Shown: positions 12,477 to 25,062 of the stretch, in pieces
Position numbering within the stretch: the stretch's first letter is position 1
How the letters are laid out: the number at the start of each line of letters is the position of its first letter
Made by a program: the position numbers and the translations under genes
Origin: Lethocerus indicus
Lineage: Eukaryota > Arthropoda > Insecta > Hemiptera > Belostomatidae
DNA length: 64,000 nt
NCBI GenBank assembly: GCA_019843655.1
Contig: JACDQD010000003.1
Span: 10,294,925 to 10,358,924 of the forward strand
Direction of reading: 5' to 3'
The notes under the pieces: model-generated
What the model was told of the DNA's origin: nothing
Databases searched by the model: none
What the model saw: only the letters and a program-made list of their open reading frames with translations

Positions 12477-14371
12477 GTAAGTTACGGCGATATTGCCATG
12501 ATTCAGAATCGCTAGTTTAGTGTTGTATAGCTTCATCACTGCGTATTTGTTCTACCAAGTGAAGCGAGTAGTTCGCGTTCTTTCTTTGCGCAGTCAGGGT
12601 TAACAGTAAGAAAATACTTCACACCTACGCTCTCTACATTGCACATAGTAAGCCTATTAAGTACAGACAGTTGGTGGAAGAAATGAATCTGAAAATTGTG
12701 AGCTCATCACAGCAGGTGTTCTCATGAGGCATCCTTCAAACATGAACAATAACGTATAATTTCATTAAGCTAGTAACAGAATGGGCACTAGTCAAAAGGA
12801 AGAACCACATTTATGAGATGCTATAATTAATTTTTAGATAATATTGCATAAATCAAGCCAATGATTCGTTCTTCTGTGAAATGATTACCTTCTGTGGACG
12901 AACTATTACGAAACTTCATTTCATAATTATGCTAATAGCAAAACTTTCAGATTTATCTTACGCCAGTGTGCATTATTCGCAAACGCAGACTGTAGTGGTA
13001 TTGACTGTAGGTTTTAATCCGTCCTAAGTGACCGGACCAATTAACCAAAGCTCTGGCACAGGCCTCAACCTTAGGTTGGAACCAAGTTCTGCAATAGGAC
13101 TGTTTGTTTTCCCTTCTGCCCTCTAATTTGCATTAATGAATATTGAATTCTCAACCGCTCCAGAATCCGATCGCAGGTCAACTAAGGAGAAGTTGTAACT
13201 GCAGAAAGGGGATAGGGTTATTATGCATGCTCCAGACAACACGGAGTTGGTAACCATGCAGTTTACAGTGTTGAATACATTATACACCACTCGTCGGTAA
13301 CTTTATACTCTTATTTGAGTCTGCTTATATTGAGTCGGAGTCTATAAGATACGATGATGTACAATTGAAGTAAGTAGCTTAGATTTACAAGACATTTACA
13401 TATTTTATATACAACTATATTTTACGCCATTTAAATAATTGATTAGATAGTCATTTTATCATTTCATAACTGTCATGAAAATATGACTGATATACACAGG
13501 CGGGTAGGTCGATTGTAAAGAAATAGGTTACGGAACGTCTTATTTGAGCTTCTCTGTTCGAGTGACATTTAAAAAAAATGAGGCTAGGAGCATCGCAGTC
13601 CCCCCACTATCCCTCTGCATCAATCTCTCTCTCACTGCTACTCCCCCTTTTGCATTTTCTACCCATCCAATCTCATCATGGCTTCGAATAGCTCTACAAG
13701 CTTAATATATTCCGGCCCGGACTTAATGCTTAATTTGATTCGTCCCGGAATAAACTAGAGATGATAAGGTCGGATGCCGAGCATTTTTCAGGAATCTTGA
13801 CCTATTGGCGCATTTAACAGAAGTGTACTGACCATAAACTATAATAATAATTAATGTGTCGAAATTTTTTGTTGTTGAAAGTATAATGAAGGCATACTCG
13901 CGACCATTTTTATTTGTATACATAACCACATGATTATTTTACCTCGTTGGATATTAACTTGAATGACATCTCTGTAACCTCTCAGAGTGAAAACCTTAGC
14001 AATTTGTCCTGACATAGTGGATCGCTAGGAAAACCTCCCTTTGAAATTTTGTAGATTATGACAGAGCATAAGTCGTTTATTGTGTGAATGCAATGTACCG
14101 CAGACTAAATGTGGGGTAATTGTGAGGAGCCAGTGTCGGGGGCGGAGGGTCGTCGCGATATTCGAGTTTCCAAGAACGCGTCCGCAATGTCCCCCTGTTA
14201 TCTCCTCAGGCTCGGATTATTACCGTGCAATAATCTGCCGGTTTACGACCCTGCCGCTCCGAGACGAAATTCCGTTTAAATTTAACAAAAACACCGCTTT
14301 ATTGGCGTGCAATATCATCTACCTTTGTATCATCAGTTTGTCTGGCTAACATAACGTCATCCTTTTTGCAG
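12477..14371 (+). other. Intron 1 of the tetraspanin gene (about 1.9 kb)
   Basis: The intron begins GTAAGT and ends with CCTTTTTGCAG just before exon 2. It contains a pyrimidine-rich, C-dominated stretch at about 13600-13665 with CTCTCT runs, and ordinary AT-rich DNA. A GC-richer patch at about 14080-14280 lies just upstream of the first coding exon. No gene within the intron is supported. Confidence 0.45.
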
Positions 14372-14385
14372 TTTCGGCGCAGGCG

Positions 14386-14496
14386 ATGATAAACGATACG
14401 AATTTGGGGCAATTCGATTCGAGGCCCTCAGTTGTTATGGCTTGCGGTACATGCTTCGCCAGGTGGATCCTGTGCATCTTCAATTTCCTCATATTC
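14386..14496 (+). CDS. Tetraspanin, first coding exon (N-terminus and first half of TM1)
   Basis: The exon starts after the acceptor TTTTTGCAG (14363-14371) and ends at a strong donor, ATATTC|GTAAGT, in phase 0. It encodes the short cytoplasmic N-terminus and the first half of transmembrane segment 1. From the ATG at 14437 the protein begins MACGTCFARWILCIFNFLIF. Cys3, Cys6 and Cys13 are typical juxtamembrane palmitoylation positions, and Asn16 in the FNF motif is the polar residue conserved in tetraspanin TM1. An in-frame ATG at 14386 would add 17 residues (MINDTNLGQFDSRPSVV). Both ATGs have G at -3; the 14437 ATG also has G at +4 and gives the usual family length, whereas ribosome scanning would favour 14386. 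The true start is therefore unsettled. An intron in the middle of TM1 is a common tetraspanin feature. Tetraspanins are four-pass membrane proteins that organise receptors and adhesion proteins into microdomains. The nearest relatives I recall are insect Tsp66E-like proteins; that subfamily placement is tentative. Confidence 0.85.
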
Positions 14497-14829
14497 GTAA
14501 GTACCGTTTCTTATTATTTATAATAGCGTACTAAATTCGATTATTTAATTCTGTATCGCACGAATAATTTTACAGTTGGCAATGGGCAAAATTTAATTTT
14601 GTTCTTTGTAATGTTGAGTGCAATAAATAAAATGAGATAGAAAAGTAAAGAAATATTTAAGTATTAAGTATGTAATTTCATATTTATATCGATATTATAT
14701 ATCCGGAGTCCTGCTCCGGGATAACTATCTAAGACTATGTAGAGGTGCCAGACGCTATAAAACCGTAGTAGGTATTAGGAGTCCGGCAGAACGTTTGTAT
14801 CTCCGACATGGACGCATTGTTCTCCGAGT

Positions 14830-15075
14830 ATCTCTAATTGGGAGGCCGGGTCCCATCAATATCGCCCCGGTGGTCCACCCGCCGAAATCAATGTAGGCCG
14901 TCCGAGCCGAGCCGCGTTGTGTTGGCTTCCGACTGTGCGGATATCCCGGCGCCATTAGCCGGGGCCCGCCAACTGATTACCCCCCGGTCAATCAGACGCG
15001 CGGTTAATGATTTAATCTGATTTATCCGCCTCCCTCCGATTTCCGGTTGGATTCGCGGCCCTTTTGTCATTATCC
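14830..15075. promoter_or_regulatory. GC-rich intronic island with Hox/Exd-like sites (candidate enhancer)
   Basis: This island, 0.3 kb past the first coding exon, is far more GC-rich than the DNA around it and carries repeated TGAT/ATCA motifs: ATCAAT at about 14848 and 14887, TGATTAC at about 14974, TCAATCA at about 14988, TGATTTAA at 15008-15015 and TGATTTAT at 15018-15025. TGATTTAT matches the Extradenticle/Pbx-Hox composite site. The last two sites are in direct orientation exactly 10 bp apart. A cluster near the promoter in an early intron fits an enhancer, but function is inferred only. Confidence 0.3.
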
Positions 15076-16739
15076 GGGTACCGTCAAAATCAGCACTTCC
15101 TGCCTGAATCTATTCAAATTATGCGTTGTATTTGTTCCCGAGAGAATTTGATCCCGCAGCACGGCTAAACCATTCCGCCCGATCGGAGTTCGATGAATTG
15201 CTCGGGTATTTGATATTCATTTGAAGATACGTAAATGTAAATGGAAAGTAAATGTAATTTAATTAATGTCCCATAAAAGATTCAGGTCAGATGTTGGTCG
15301 TGATTTTTACGATTAGGGTTTACCTCTGATCACAGAGGTGTGCACAGAAACTTTCTACTTCGAATTTTTAGATGCATTTCAATGAAGTAAGTTTTTAAGC
15401 TAACAAGTTCAGTATCGGAAAAGGCCAAGATACACCGGTGTAAGGGACATGGTTTATCCTCTTCTCTCGACCGATGGTCTCTTCTTTATAGGCCGGGGTT
15501 AGAAATACAAATGTTTACTTTCGGACTTGTGTGTATTTTTAGCGCGCTTATTTCCGTCTCTTTTTCCTGTTCCTTCCAGTAAAGTTCTTAAATCTCGTTG
15601 CCGGAAGTACAATTGTCGATCGTTATAATACTAGGCAGAAGAAGATACAAACTTTGTAATGTAATTTTAATGATTTAAATTCCATTTGGAACAGGGATAC
15701 TAAAGCAATCCGACATCATAGATATTACTAGGTTTGAAAAACGTTATCTGTATTTTGTCTCATCTTAATTATTCATAACTATTAAAAGTTTAGAACAATT
15801 TGGCTATCTAATGTTCTGACTTGAAGTACAGATGTTGGTTTCCGAAGATAAGTGAAATGAAATTGGTCAGCTGGCAGAGGTGAAAAGTCAGTAGGTTTTT
15901 CACCTCAAAATTACATTCGCTGTTCGTCGAAATTAAATTTAACGGACGAGAAGGTGGCAGGGGGGGATTTATAAGGGATGAGAGTGGTGCAATTCGGGGC
16001 GAATAATCGTGAGCCTAACAGAGGGCGGGGGGAGCTGATTGAATGGGTCTGTTAACCGGACAATTGAACGTCTGTGCCCCCCAAGCCATTCCAACTAAAT
16101 AATTGAACCCAATACCTCAGGTTGGGTCGCATCGGACGTGTCAGACGTGTAGGACAAAAGAGGGATAGCTGGGAGAAGAAACATCTTCCGGGCAAGAATT
16201 ATAAGCCCTGTCTTTTGTTTTGATTTTTTTGTTTATTCACTTCCGTTTGGTCAGTCGCCACTTCGGTCTATGACTCCTCAATACCACATATTTATAACTA
16301 ATAAATTCGTAGTGGGGCTACTACCTTCTGCACTAGACTCTTGTCAGAGACACTAGCCCCTGAGCCTTCTCCTCAAAGTATCCTCATACCTTAGTACTTG
16401 TGAAATTGCTTAGTGTTATATGTTCCTGCAACCTTCTTTTCTACCGATTTTGTCATTTCTCTAACAGTCAGAAATGGTTGCCTCTCAAGTAGTTTTCGTT
16501 CTCTTCTGTTGCATAAGATACACGGATTTACATCACACGAGAGAAAGTCGAATATTGGTCGATGAACTTTAAAAAAAACCGGTCCCAAAATGTAATCAAT
16601 TTTTTTGGTCCATTCTCCGGTAGTCAAATAAATGGGAATCAGGGCTGTTATATTTCTCATTCCACAGCATTGATTGATCGTAGTGCTGGCGGATAATTAA
16701 ATGAAATGAAGTGTGAATTCTAAATATTACCTATTTAAA

Positions 16740-16761
16740 AATGAAATATATATATTTCATT
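16740..16761. repeat. Perfect 22-bp palindrome
   Basis: AATGAAATATA is followed directly by its exact reverse complement, TATATTTCATT, giving a palindrome with no loop inside an AT-rich part of intron 2. It could extrude as a cruciform or mark a small inverted-repeat element. No flanking duplication was seen, and chance is possible given the AT content. Confidence 0.6.
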
Positions 16762-18219
16762 AATATATTATATTAATTCCAGTAATTCCAATTAATAATC
16801 TTACTTTGTCTTCGGTAAGAGGCAATTAACAATAGTTCCTACTTTATCAAAGTATGACGACTACTCTGAGCTCTGCCCTTTGAGTGCTTTCTAGAAACAC
16901 TCCGAGGTAAGTTCTCAAAACTCTGCTTCACCCCTGAAAAAGGTTCCTTGGATGGAGGCATTCAACTGATTCTTGGCCTTGTTTGGAGTTTTCTAGGCAG
17001 GAAATAACAGAAAAGCGGGAAGCGTTAATGGGATTCAGATGTAACTCCTTTTGTTGTTCCCCTTCCTCCCATCCACAGGGTGGATTTCGATAAGAAAATT
17101 AAGGCTAAAGTCGTATCCTCGTTTCGACACTGTTGAATTTATATCCTTATTTGCTTAATGCTCCAGTAATATTGTTAATGGTATTACTAATATCTAAAAT
17201 AACTAAAGGTTCAGCTACAAATTGATAATGGTGGAAATGATTGTATAAGGAAGGAGGGGAGTATATTTACGAAAGGAATAACACTTTAAGTTATGGCATT
17301 AAATGCAGAAAACTTATTAACGTTTTTTTGGCAAGTTCTACCTAGCTACTTTGGAGATAAGTTTATTTGAAAGGATTTTGAAAGTTACGCTATCATCAGT
17401 ATAATACAAATTTTGTTAAAAATCAGTTGTATAATATGAAAGAACGCGATTATATAAATCCTTTATTGAACATATTTAGGAAAGCGTAGATTATTAACCC
17501 GTAATGTTATATAAACACATTGCTGGTTATAATAGCAAGTTCCAGAAATTGGACGGCTGATCGGTGAAATTCCAGTCTTATTAGCACGCGGCACGAACTT
17601 GTGCCCCGTAACAGATTCATTAAGCAAGCCGTAAGAGGGTTTGGTGTGAGGAGGGGAAGGCCGACCCGATTTGGTCCTCATAGCCATATATCAGGCGAGA
17701 AGGCATTCTTCTGCTCGGTCCCACCGAGCGCCCACACACATTTCAACAAGTGGAAAGGCACTCCGTTTCCCAGTTTTCCGGCCCGTTATTAGTTGAGACT
17801 CAACGCAGACAAGTCAGCAGCTGAAACTCACTTTCTGGTGTAGGCAGAGTTGCACGTTTAACAGGTAAATTAGCGAAACAGAATGTAATATCCACCCGTT
17901 AATAACGAGCTGCAATAGTTGAGAAGCGCGTACACCAGCAATTACACACGTCAAGAAACGAAGATAATGATGTGTAAATATGAACAGAATCATTCTATCA
18001 TCACCAACTCCTTCAACCCCAGTTCCTCATGTGTGATCCCTCGGTCTAAATATAGACCCCGTCGTGAGGATTACAAATGATTGCTTCCATATTCTTAGTG
18101 TCTCTTTTCTACTTTCGGAATTATTCGGTTGAGCCAAACACCTGAAATATTATAGCCAGGGATTCTTAAACATTTCAATTTCATCGGGATACTTTACATT
18201 CGAGAACCGAATATCGAGT

Positions 18220-18530
18220 TCCTCGATTCGTATCCCGGCGGCCCATCAGCGGGGGGTCGGAGCCCTTTATTGTCGCATACAGAGGAAGAATCGACGGGCC
18301 GATGAGAGGGGACGGCGGTGCATCGATCTTGGGATCCTCCCCGCCGTCGTATTTGATGCGGGCGCATTATCGTTTCTGCCGCTCGCCGACGTTTTTCGGA
18401 CTCTCCCCCGAATTAGAAATCGGGCCCTTGAGTCAATTTCCTTGGCAGATCAGATAAAGGTGTCCGGGCGCCCGCCGCTAACCGGCCGGACTCAGCTTCA
18501 AGGCCGGCCCCAACAACCGATCGAAACTTC
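18220..18530. promoter_or_regulatory. GC-rich intronic island (candidate regulatory element)
   Basis: This compact GC-rich, CpG-rich block in intron 2 has an AT-rich border on the downstream side. Motifs seen include a GATA site (CAGATAAAGG, about 18450-18460), a TTTATTG caudal/Abd-B-like site (about 18268) and several GATC/ATCGAT sequences. The open frame that crosses its end (18442-18654) has no recognisable domain and looks incidental. A conserved non-coding regulatory block is the best guess, but cross-species conservation is unknown. Confidence 0.25.
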
Positions 18531-21500
18531 GAGAGTTCTGTGCGCCAAAAGGAGTTTCAATAAAACACTGAAAAATGTTAAGATGCTAAAAATATGTCAA
18601 TATCGCCTTCATAATACGACATTTCAGTCCATCTTCCAGTTATCCATTGTGTAACAATATTACTCAGTAATGTCATTTTATAATGGTAGTAATTCCTCAT
18701 TCTACCCGTATTTAAAGTTAGATTAGCGACTTTATAGTTATTTATTGTAGATAAGGGGTTCTTGGAATTAAATTAACGGAGTTTGCTTGAGGAATGATAA
18801 ATTATGAACGAGATTTTATTACCTTCAGATTTTATTACCCTTCACAAAACCCTAATCTTCATTTCCGGGCGAGTATCCCTCTATTATTTTACTGGCCACG
18901 TTTTCGACTGTCTCTATTTTGCCGGAAGTGTTCCGAACACTATGACGACTACTAGGTGGAGTTGTGGACACGTGCTCCGGCCAGCTGAGCGGGAGGGGGA
19001 CGGGAGAGGACACACGTCCCAGTGGTGGACGCTATCTAGTCACCAATCGAGAGTTGAATAGCGGACAACGGTTGAATGCTCAATGAGAGAAGCGCACCCT
19101 CCCCTCTCTCGGCTTTAATCCAGCTCTAACCGTTACCGCCCGCCGCCCGGTTGGCCTATTTGAAAAAGCCGCGGTTTTTCAGTACGCATATTTTCCCATT
19201 TAAATTCGAAACCAATCTGTACCGATCCAAGCGTGGATTCTCAAATACAAATATTGGACATAACTAAAGGCGGGACTGAGATCTGTAGCTAGCTTATCTT
19301 GGTCTACCAGGAGCCTGAGACAAAAAGCCGGACATTGCGTTGGTCCAGGACTGCACGAGGTAACTAACGGACCCGGACCGCGAGACATAAGAAACTCGCA
19401 TAGCTGCTGCGAGAACAGTATATTGCCCAGCGAGCAGTAGTGCAAGCCTCTGAAGTAGTGCCACTCTTGAAGACCTACGCCACATTGAAAGGGGTAAAGG
19501 AGTCGCTAATGACGTTCATGATGACGACATTGTATTCACATTGTGACCTGATGTACCGCGTGTCTCGTACGCTGTTGAACAGTCTTGCTGGAAAAAAACA
19601 CTCCGAGACAACATGGACTTGAGCCAGACTTCGAATCTCAGTGTTTCTCCTTGGACCATTCACCTGAACCTGAAGTTGAAACGGTGATGGCAACGAAATG
19701 TCGTTTTTTCCAGTACTCGGAACGGCATTTGACGAGCGAAGAAAAAACAACGGACATCTTTCCCAAATTAAAGGCCGAAAGACTAATGACTACACAGGTT
19801 GCAATTATTAACGCATTCTTGGATTTTATTATTCCAAACTACCCTTGTATATTTGGCATTTTAATCTGAGCCCGTACGAAGGGAATTTCACTAATTTTGG
19901 CAATGTCCATAAATGTATAATGGGTCGTGTAATTATTTCGATTGTATAATTTGACGATAAAGTAAAGGAGGAAAAAAATGAGTAAATTGTCTAAGGATAT
20001 GAAGGTTAATGGTCTTGGGCATGCTTCGCCTGCGGGCTAACTTTGAGAATATACCTGGGCCAATTAATTCCTGAATTTACGATGTCCTCAACTTCTTATT
20101 GTTTTTAGTAACACAAAATTCTATACTTATAGTATACAATAGGTTATGGTGTTGAATATTTCTTGGTTATTTACTCGTAAATTTATATCCTTTTAAGTGA
20201 GGCCGTCCGCGCACTTCAGTACTTTACCGAAAAGTATTATTAATCACGGTAACAGCACGGTAATAGAAGTTTCATGTCTATAGTGGAGAAATCAGGGAAG
20301 CATAAGAGAACATATCTTAATTTTTCACGTTCGAAATCAACTACCGTAACGAAAGTGTTGTTACATCACACCCTTTGAGTATTCTAACTATTAAATGTAA
20401 CTTCGTAATTTATTTAAAGAGAAATTTATTAATAGTAAACATTGTTATAAGGTGAATAGAGAGCAAATTTATTATGTATACAGAACTTAGTTTGTAATAC
20501 TTTAAAGTTCATGCGCCCATTTATTGATCCTCTGTTTTAACAATGGCAATGTAATATACCATAATTGTATTTTAAAAGCCAAATTGAAAACACTATGCGA
20601 CAGACAACTATAAATATAATTTCCATTCATAAAACTGACAAAATAGTTATTGTTTTCCACAATCAAACATATGAACAAAATAAAGGTATGAAACTTAGGA
20701 CATAAAGTTGAAAGGAATTTCCTTATTCATAATTGTAATATATTTATTTCATTACCTATAGGACTTATAAGAATAATAAAGTTTCAATCACAACATTTCA
20801 AATCCAGCTTGAGGACATTCGATTTGATTTACAGTCAACAGTCTAACCTTGTCCCAGTTATTAGCGAAGATTTGGATCCGTCTCAAGTTGGAACGGGTCC
20901 ACAGGAAGTTCATCGAGCGTAAAGGTGTTTCCGATACCATTGCTTTACCGCTAAATAAACCCGGACCCCTATCATTTCCCCGTATGTAATTCAATCGCTC
21001 GGGTATTCCTCAAGCATAACCGTTCATCTTAGACCCAGGTCTTAATAGACTCAAAGCAAAACTGTTATTAGCCATTTAATCTTATATACGTAGAATTAAG
21101 AACCGATGTATTTATGGTACGCAAATTTCAATATAATTTTGGTCATTGTTGTAGGATGTTGTAACTCTTTGTTGTAACGTTTCTGATGTAATTTGGATTT
21201 AAATTGAGGATATCCAGTCAGCCCTTGGCCGCCGATTTACAGCAATAGTTTGTGATATAAAAATTAATTTATGGTTTATTGGATCTAATTATTGTTAGCA
21301 CAACAATGTCTCGAGAAGACACTCCGTTGAGTAAAGAGCTCTGGGAAAGAAAATATGTCGAAGTTTAACAAATTAGCTGTGAATTCTTAGTTATTAATAG
21401 TCTAAATATCATTTATATTTTTGTTTTGCAATTCTTGCGGTGGATAGGAGCGATTATTTATTCATTTTTGGACACTTCCCGTTGCGTGAGCCTCGTCTTA

Positions 21501-24500
21501 TTATGTAATAATAATTCATAGCATCCGGAAAGAACTTAAAAACAATTTCGGTATTTAATTATTAACCAGACGCTTGGAATGTCGAAGACCCGAGCAAGGG
21601 CTAGAAGCGAACAAAGAAAACAGGTTTCTCGATATAATCACCTGAAGGATTCTGTTTTAGGAGGCCGTTGAATAGCTTGTGTCTGGTAATGATTTTCATC
21701 GGGTCAGCACCGACCATTAGACTTCCCTATGTCTTTACTCCCTACCAGTATCTACAGTATATGCTTAGTACGGAATAGGAAACGTGAAATTAGTTCATTC
21801 CTGGAGTTTTCACATTTTCAGAACAAGAAGGTCTGTCATTTTGTTTCAATCTCGCACATGAGCACGTTACACCCGCTAAAATAGTACTGGCTTCAGATAT
21901 CTTTCACCTTCAAACGTTTAGGAAATAGGAACAATATTTCATTTCTCCTCCGAAACATGATGTGTTGTTTTGTTCTTATACTGCTGTTTAACAACCATTT
22001 CTCTATTTCCCCCTTTCTAATCTAATCTTCCTGTGATGTTTTTGTAATCAATGGTTCAGGAATGGCAGCATATCAGTCTCGATGTTCGGTACTTCCATAG
22101 CCAACGCCCACAGCAGATAAAGTCCTCTCAGCGTATTGATAATTTTGTAGTTCTGGTTTACTCAGTAGAATTTCTAAACTGGAAGTAATGGCTCGGGACC
22201 AATCTTATGTGGTGAATGTACCATTTACATGTTAGTAGATTATTTCATTTTCCAAAGGAGAAATATAAGTATGATTTCAATAGAGAAAAATTCATTTGGT
22301 GAATGGTCAACTACCATATGCACGAATAATTATTCCATTATAATTTATGGTTTTAACGTATATAACTACTTGAATAGTTTGACCGGATATTTAATGTTTA
22401 AATATAAATGTTGAAATTCGATATGGCACATATCAGTATGTTGTACAGTATTCCAGTCCTCAATAACGCCGAACTGAAAGTGTTACTTTAATGGGCTATA
22501 CAGGCGGGTTTGGCCAGTCATAAATAACAACCTTCTGATGTTAACTGCGTTGCACAACATTCTTGTGGAAACCGAGAGGAGTAGCGGCAAGGTTTGCGGG
22601 CGTTATGACTGACTCTTCTTGTTTCTTTCTTGTGGTCTTATTTTTTCTCAGTCTGAGGCGAATGTTGGCGTGCTATGCAAAACTTGGACCGAACTATATA
22701 ACCGGCTGTTCGGTTCGATAATTAAGGCTTTAAAGGGTATTTTAATTAAGAGTACAGTTTAATGTATTCGTTACTTGATGTATTTCGGAAAATTAGAAAT
22801 TTTTGAAATCAAATCTAGATGCATCTTATAAAAAAAATCAACGATCTTTTCTGTCACTGCTTCATTTCATTTGACATGGTTACATGCCACAACTGTATCG
22901 GCTGCAAATTAGTGTTCCATTATTATGGGAAACTGTACTATAATGCGAAATGTTATCAACAGCAATTAGCTAAACTGTTTTTGCCTTCTCCTCAAGCTAC
23001 TTTACGCATAGTGGTTGGCAATATAGCATTCAATTAGTACTTTAATTACTCTGTTACTATTGTAACTATTGATGATGCGTAATATTTCTCGTAGCGTTTA
23101 GTCATAAATAGATGTTTGCCAAAGGGCAAGGTTTAATGCGTATTTTATCTGTCCACATCTGCTCTTCAAATTTCGCCTGTGTTATAATGCCAAAGGTTTT
23201 ATAGTTAGTCTTTACTTCTTTTATATTCCACGAAGTAATTCTCCGCTCTGGGGATTTTGGCTTTGACGGTGGGAACTGTTTTTCTTTTATCCAAAGTAAA
23301 TTCATTCAAGGGGTACTGTTTCTGTTCTCACTTGTGGGACTTTTGAAAGAAGACAGGAAATGGAATTACGCGCACCTGCCGCTTCGGGTTAGTGGGACCG
23401 GAGCCCAACTCTTGTCCACATTCTAATCCTCTTTTCTGCTCATCCGAGACTTAGTTTCACATCGTATTATCCACCTTTGTGTCTCCTCCGAACATAATTA
23501 TTTAACTTCCACCTTTTTCAACATTGCCAACATAATTCGTGGACTCTTAGATGATATTTATAAATAATATTTGTCATTACGTTTAAGCAATGTGCCGAAT
23601 GTGTATTTAGCGAACATATTGGCAGTGTAATATTCTTCTGTCCGTACAGAGAATACGGACTTTCTCTCGTCGACAAAGCGAAGGTTAAAATATGTTATCT
23701 GAGTTCTAGTTCTGCTCAAGGCTGGACCTTTTTTGCCTTTATTAATGCATTTCGAATTCTCTGTAATAAGTATCTGATATATTGCTGACACAAACAGCTA
23801 CTGTTATTAATTTTATAATAGATATAAAATATTCACACTATAAATATATTCAGCGAGTATTTAATTTAATATTTCTCTCAGTTACGCTTACGTTGGCTAT
23901 GTCCCTTATGATTGGCATTATACAGGAGGCATTTAGCTTGGTCTAGTTCCTTCTGTGTGACCTGAAAAGCGTTCCGACCTTTTGTATTAAGCTCGAAAAC
24001 CGCGGTCCCCGTAATTGGATCGGGCCTCAAGTAACATCCGGAATTCAACCTGTTGAACCCTCTTCAAGTGTCGACCACCAGCCAGCCCTTTCACACCGAT
24101 CCTAATTTCCTCAAACTGCATTCACGCAAAATTGGCACTCTCCCTTTTCAACCAAATATCATATTAGATCAACAAATTTAGACCTTATACAAAACTCCAC
24201 AAAAGTACGCATTGTAACTTGAATATTTTTGGTATCTGTATTTCATATTGGTAGCGAATATAATCGAAATTATTAATGGAATTAAGTAATACACTGGTTG
24301 ATAGATAATTCCGTATTATTCTAGTATGGACACAAAATAAATTATATCCACGAAGTCGTAATCTGTCAAAATAAAATTTTAAATTCAAATCAAAAATTTA
24401 AAGTTGGGGGGCAGTTATCCAATGGGACTAGAGTCATTGGCAAAAATAACAAGCACGTTGTTATTTCTGACACCCGGTCTCTTAGTCAACAAGATCACGA

Positions 24501-24772
24501 CCGACTATTATTCTCTTTATGCTCTCTTATATTACTTAATCTACATCCTTGTTAATATGTAACAGTCTAATTAATTATTTTGTGACTGAATATCGCATTC
24601 TGTTAGTAACCATCATATATGCGCTAATAAAATTTAACAATTTCCGTGGAACGTCAATAATAAAGGTGGGGTCCAATTTCCTACGCTACGTTTTTATCCT
24701 GAAATACTAAATTTCGTTTTGCATTCAAATAATGTATTGTATATTTTATACAAAATATTTCTATTCCTGCAG

Positions 24773-24877
24773 CTTGCCGGAGGTGCGATTATGGGAGTTG
24801 CTATCTGGGTTCTAATCGACAAGAAATCATTCCTGGACTTCACGTCCGTTATAGACGAAAGCTCATCGTTACCCCAG
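24773..24877 (+). CDS. Tetraspanin, second coding exon (rest of TM1 and start of small extracellular loop)
   Basis: A 105-nt exon (35 codons) bounded by the acceptor TATTCCTGCAG|CTT and the donor CCCCAG|GTAAGA, phase 0 at both ends. It encodes LAGGAIMGVAIWVLIDKKSF and then continues LDFTSVIDESSSLPQ. The Gly-rich GGAIMG helix-packing motif, the IW near the membrane exit and the Asp-Lys that begins the small extracellular loop match tetraspanin TM1. With the previous exon, TM1 spans residues 11-35 counted from the ATG at 14437, and the known protein so far is 55 residues (72 from the upstream ATG) out of the usual 220-300. The next exon should carry TM2 and the conserved glycine/cysteine motif, but I could not find it in the remaining 39 kb. 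The join is convincing: neither exon alone encodes a full membrane span, but together they do. Confidence 0.9.
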
Positions 24878-24987
24878 GTAAGATTATCTATATTCAATAA
24901 TGGCTACAGTCGTATTTATAAATAATACATCTATGAGCTATGAGCACACTGATGAATATTAAACATATCTAAATAAGAGAAAGGAAT

Positions 24988-24990
<3 letters not shown>

Positions 24991-25041
<51 letters not shown>

Positions 25042-25062
25042 TTATTTATTTATTTATTTATA
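24991..25062. repeat. Compound (TA)n(TTTA)n microsatellite
   Basis: About 23 TA units (24991-25036) pass directly into about six TTTA units (25037-25062). It lies about 110 bp after the second coding exon, in the intron. Length variation is expected, and assembly errors are possible here. Confidence 0.96.

Larger units (their letters stand above)
14497..24772 (+). other. Intron 2 of the tetraspanin gene (about 10.3 kb)
   Basis: The intron runs from GTAAGT at 14497 to TTCTATTCCTGCAG at 24772. It splits TM1 in phase 0, so the two coding exons join without a frame change. The DNA is mostly AT-rich and unique by eye. Two marked GC-rich islands, about 14810-15075 and 18220-18530, stand out and are discussed as possible enhancers. 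A perfect palindrome lies at 16740-16761. The open frames inside, all below 95 codons, have no recognisable domain. Confidence 0.7.
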
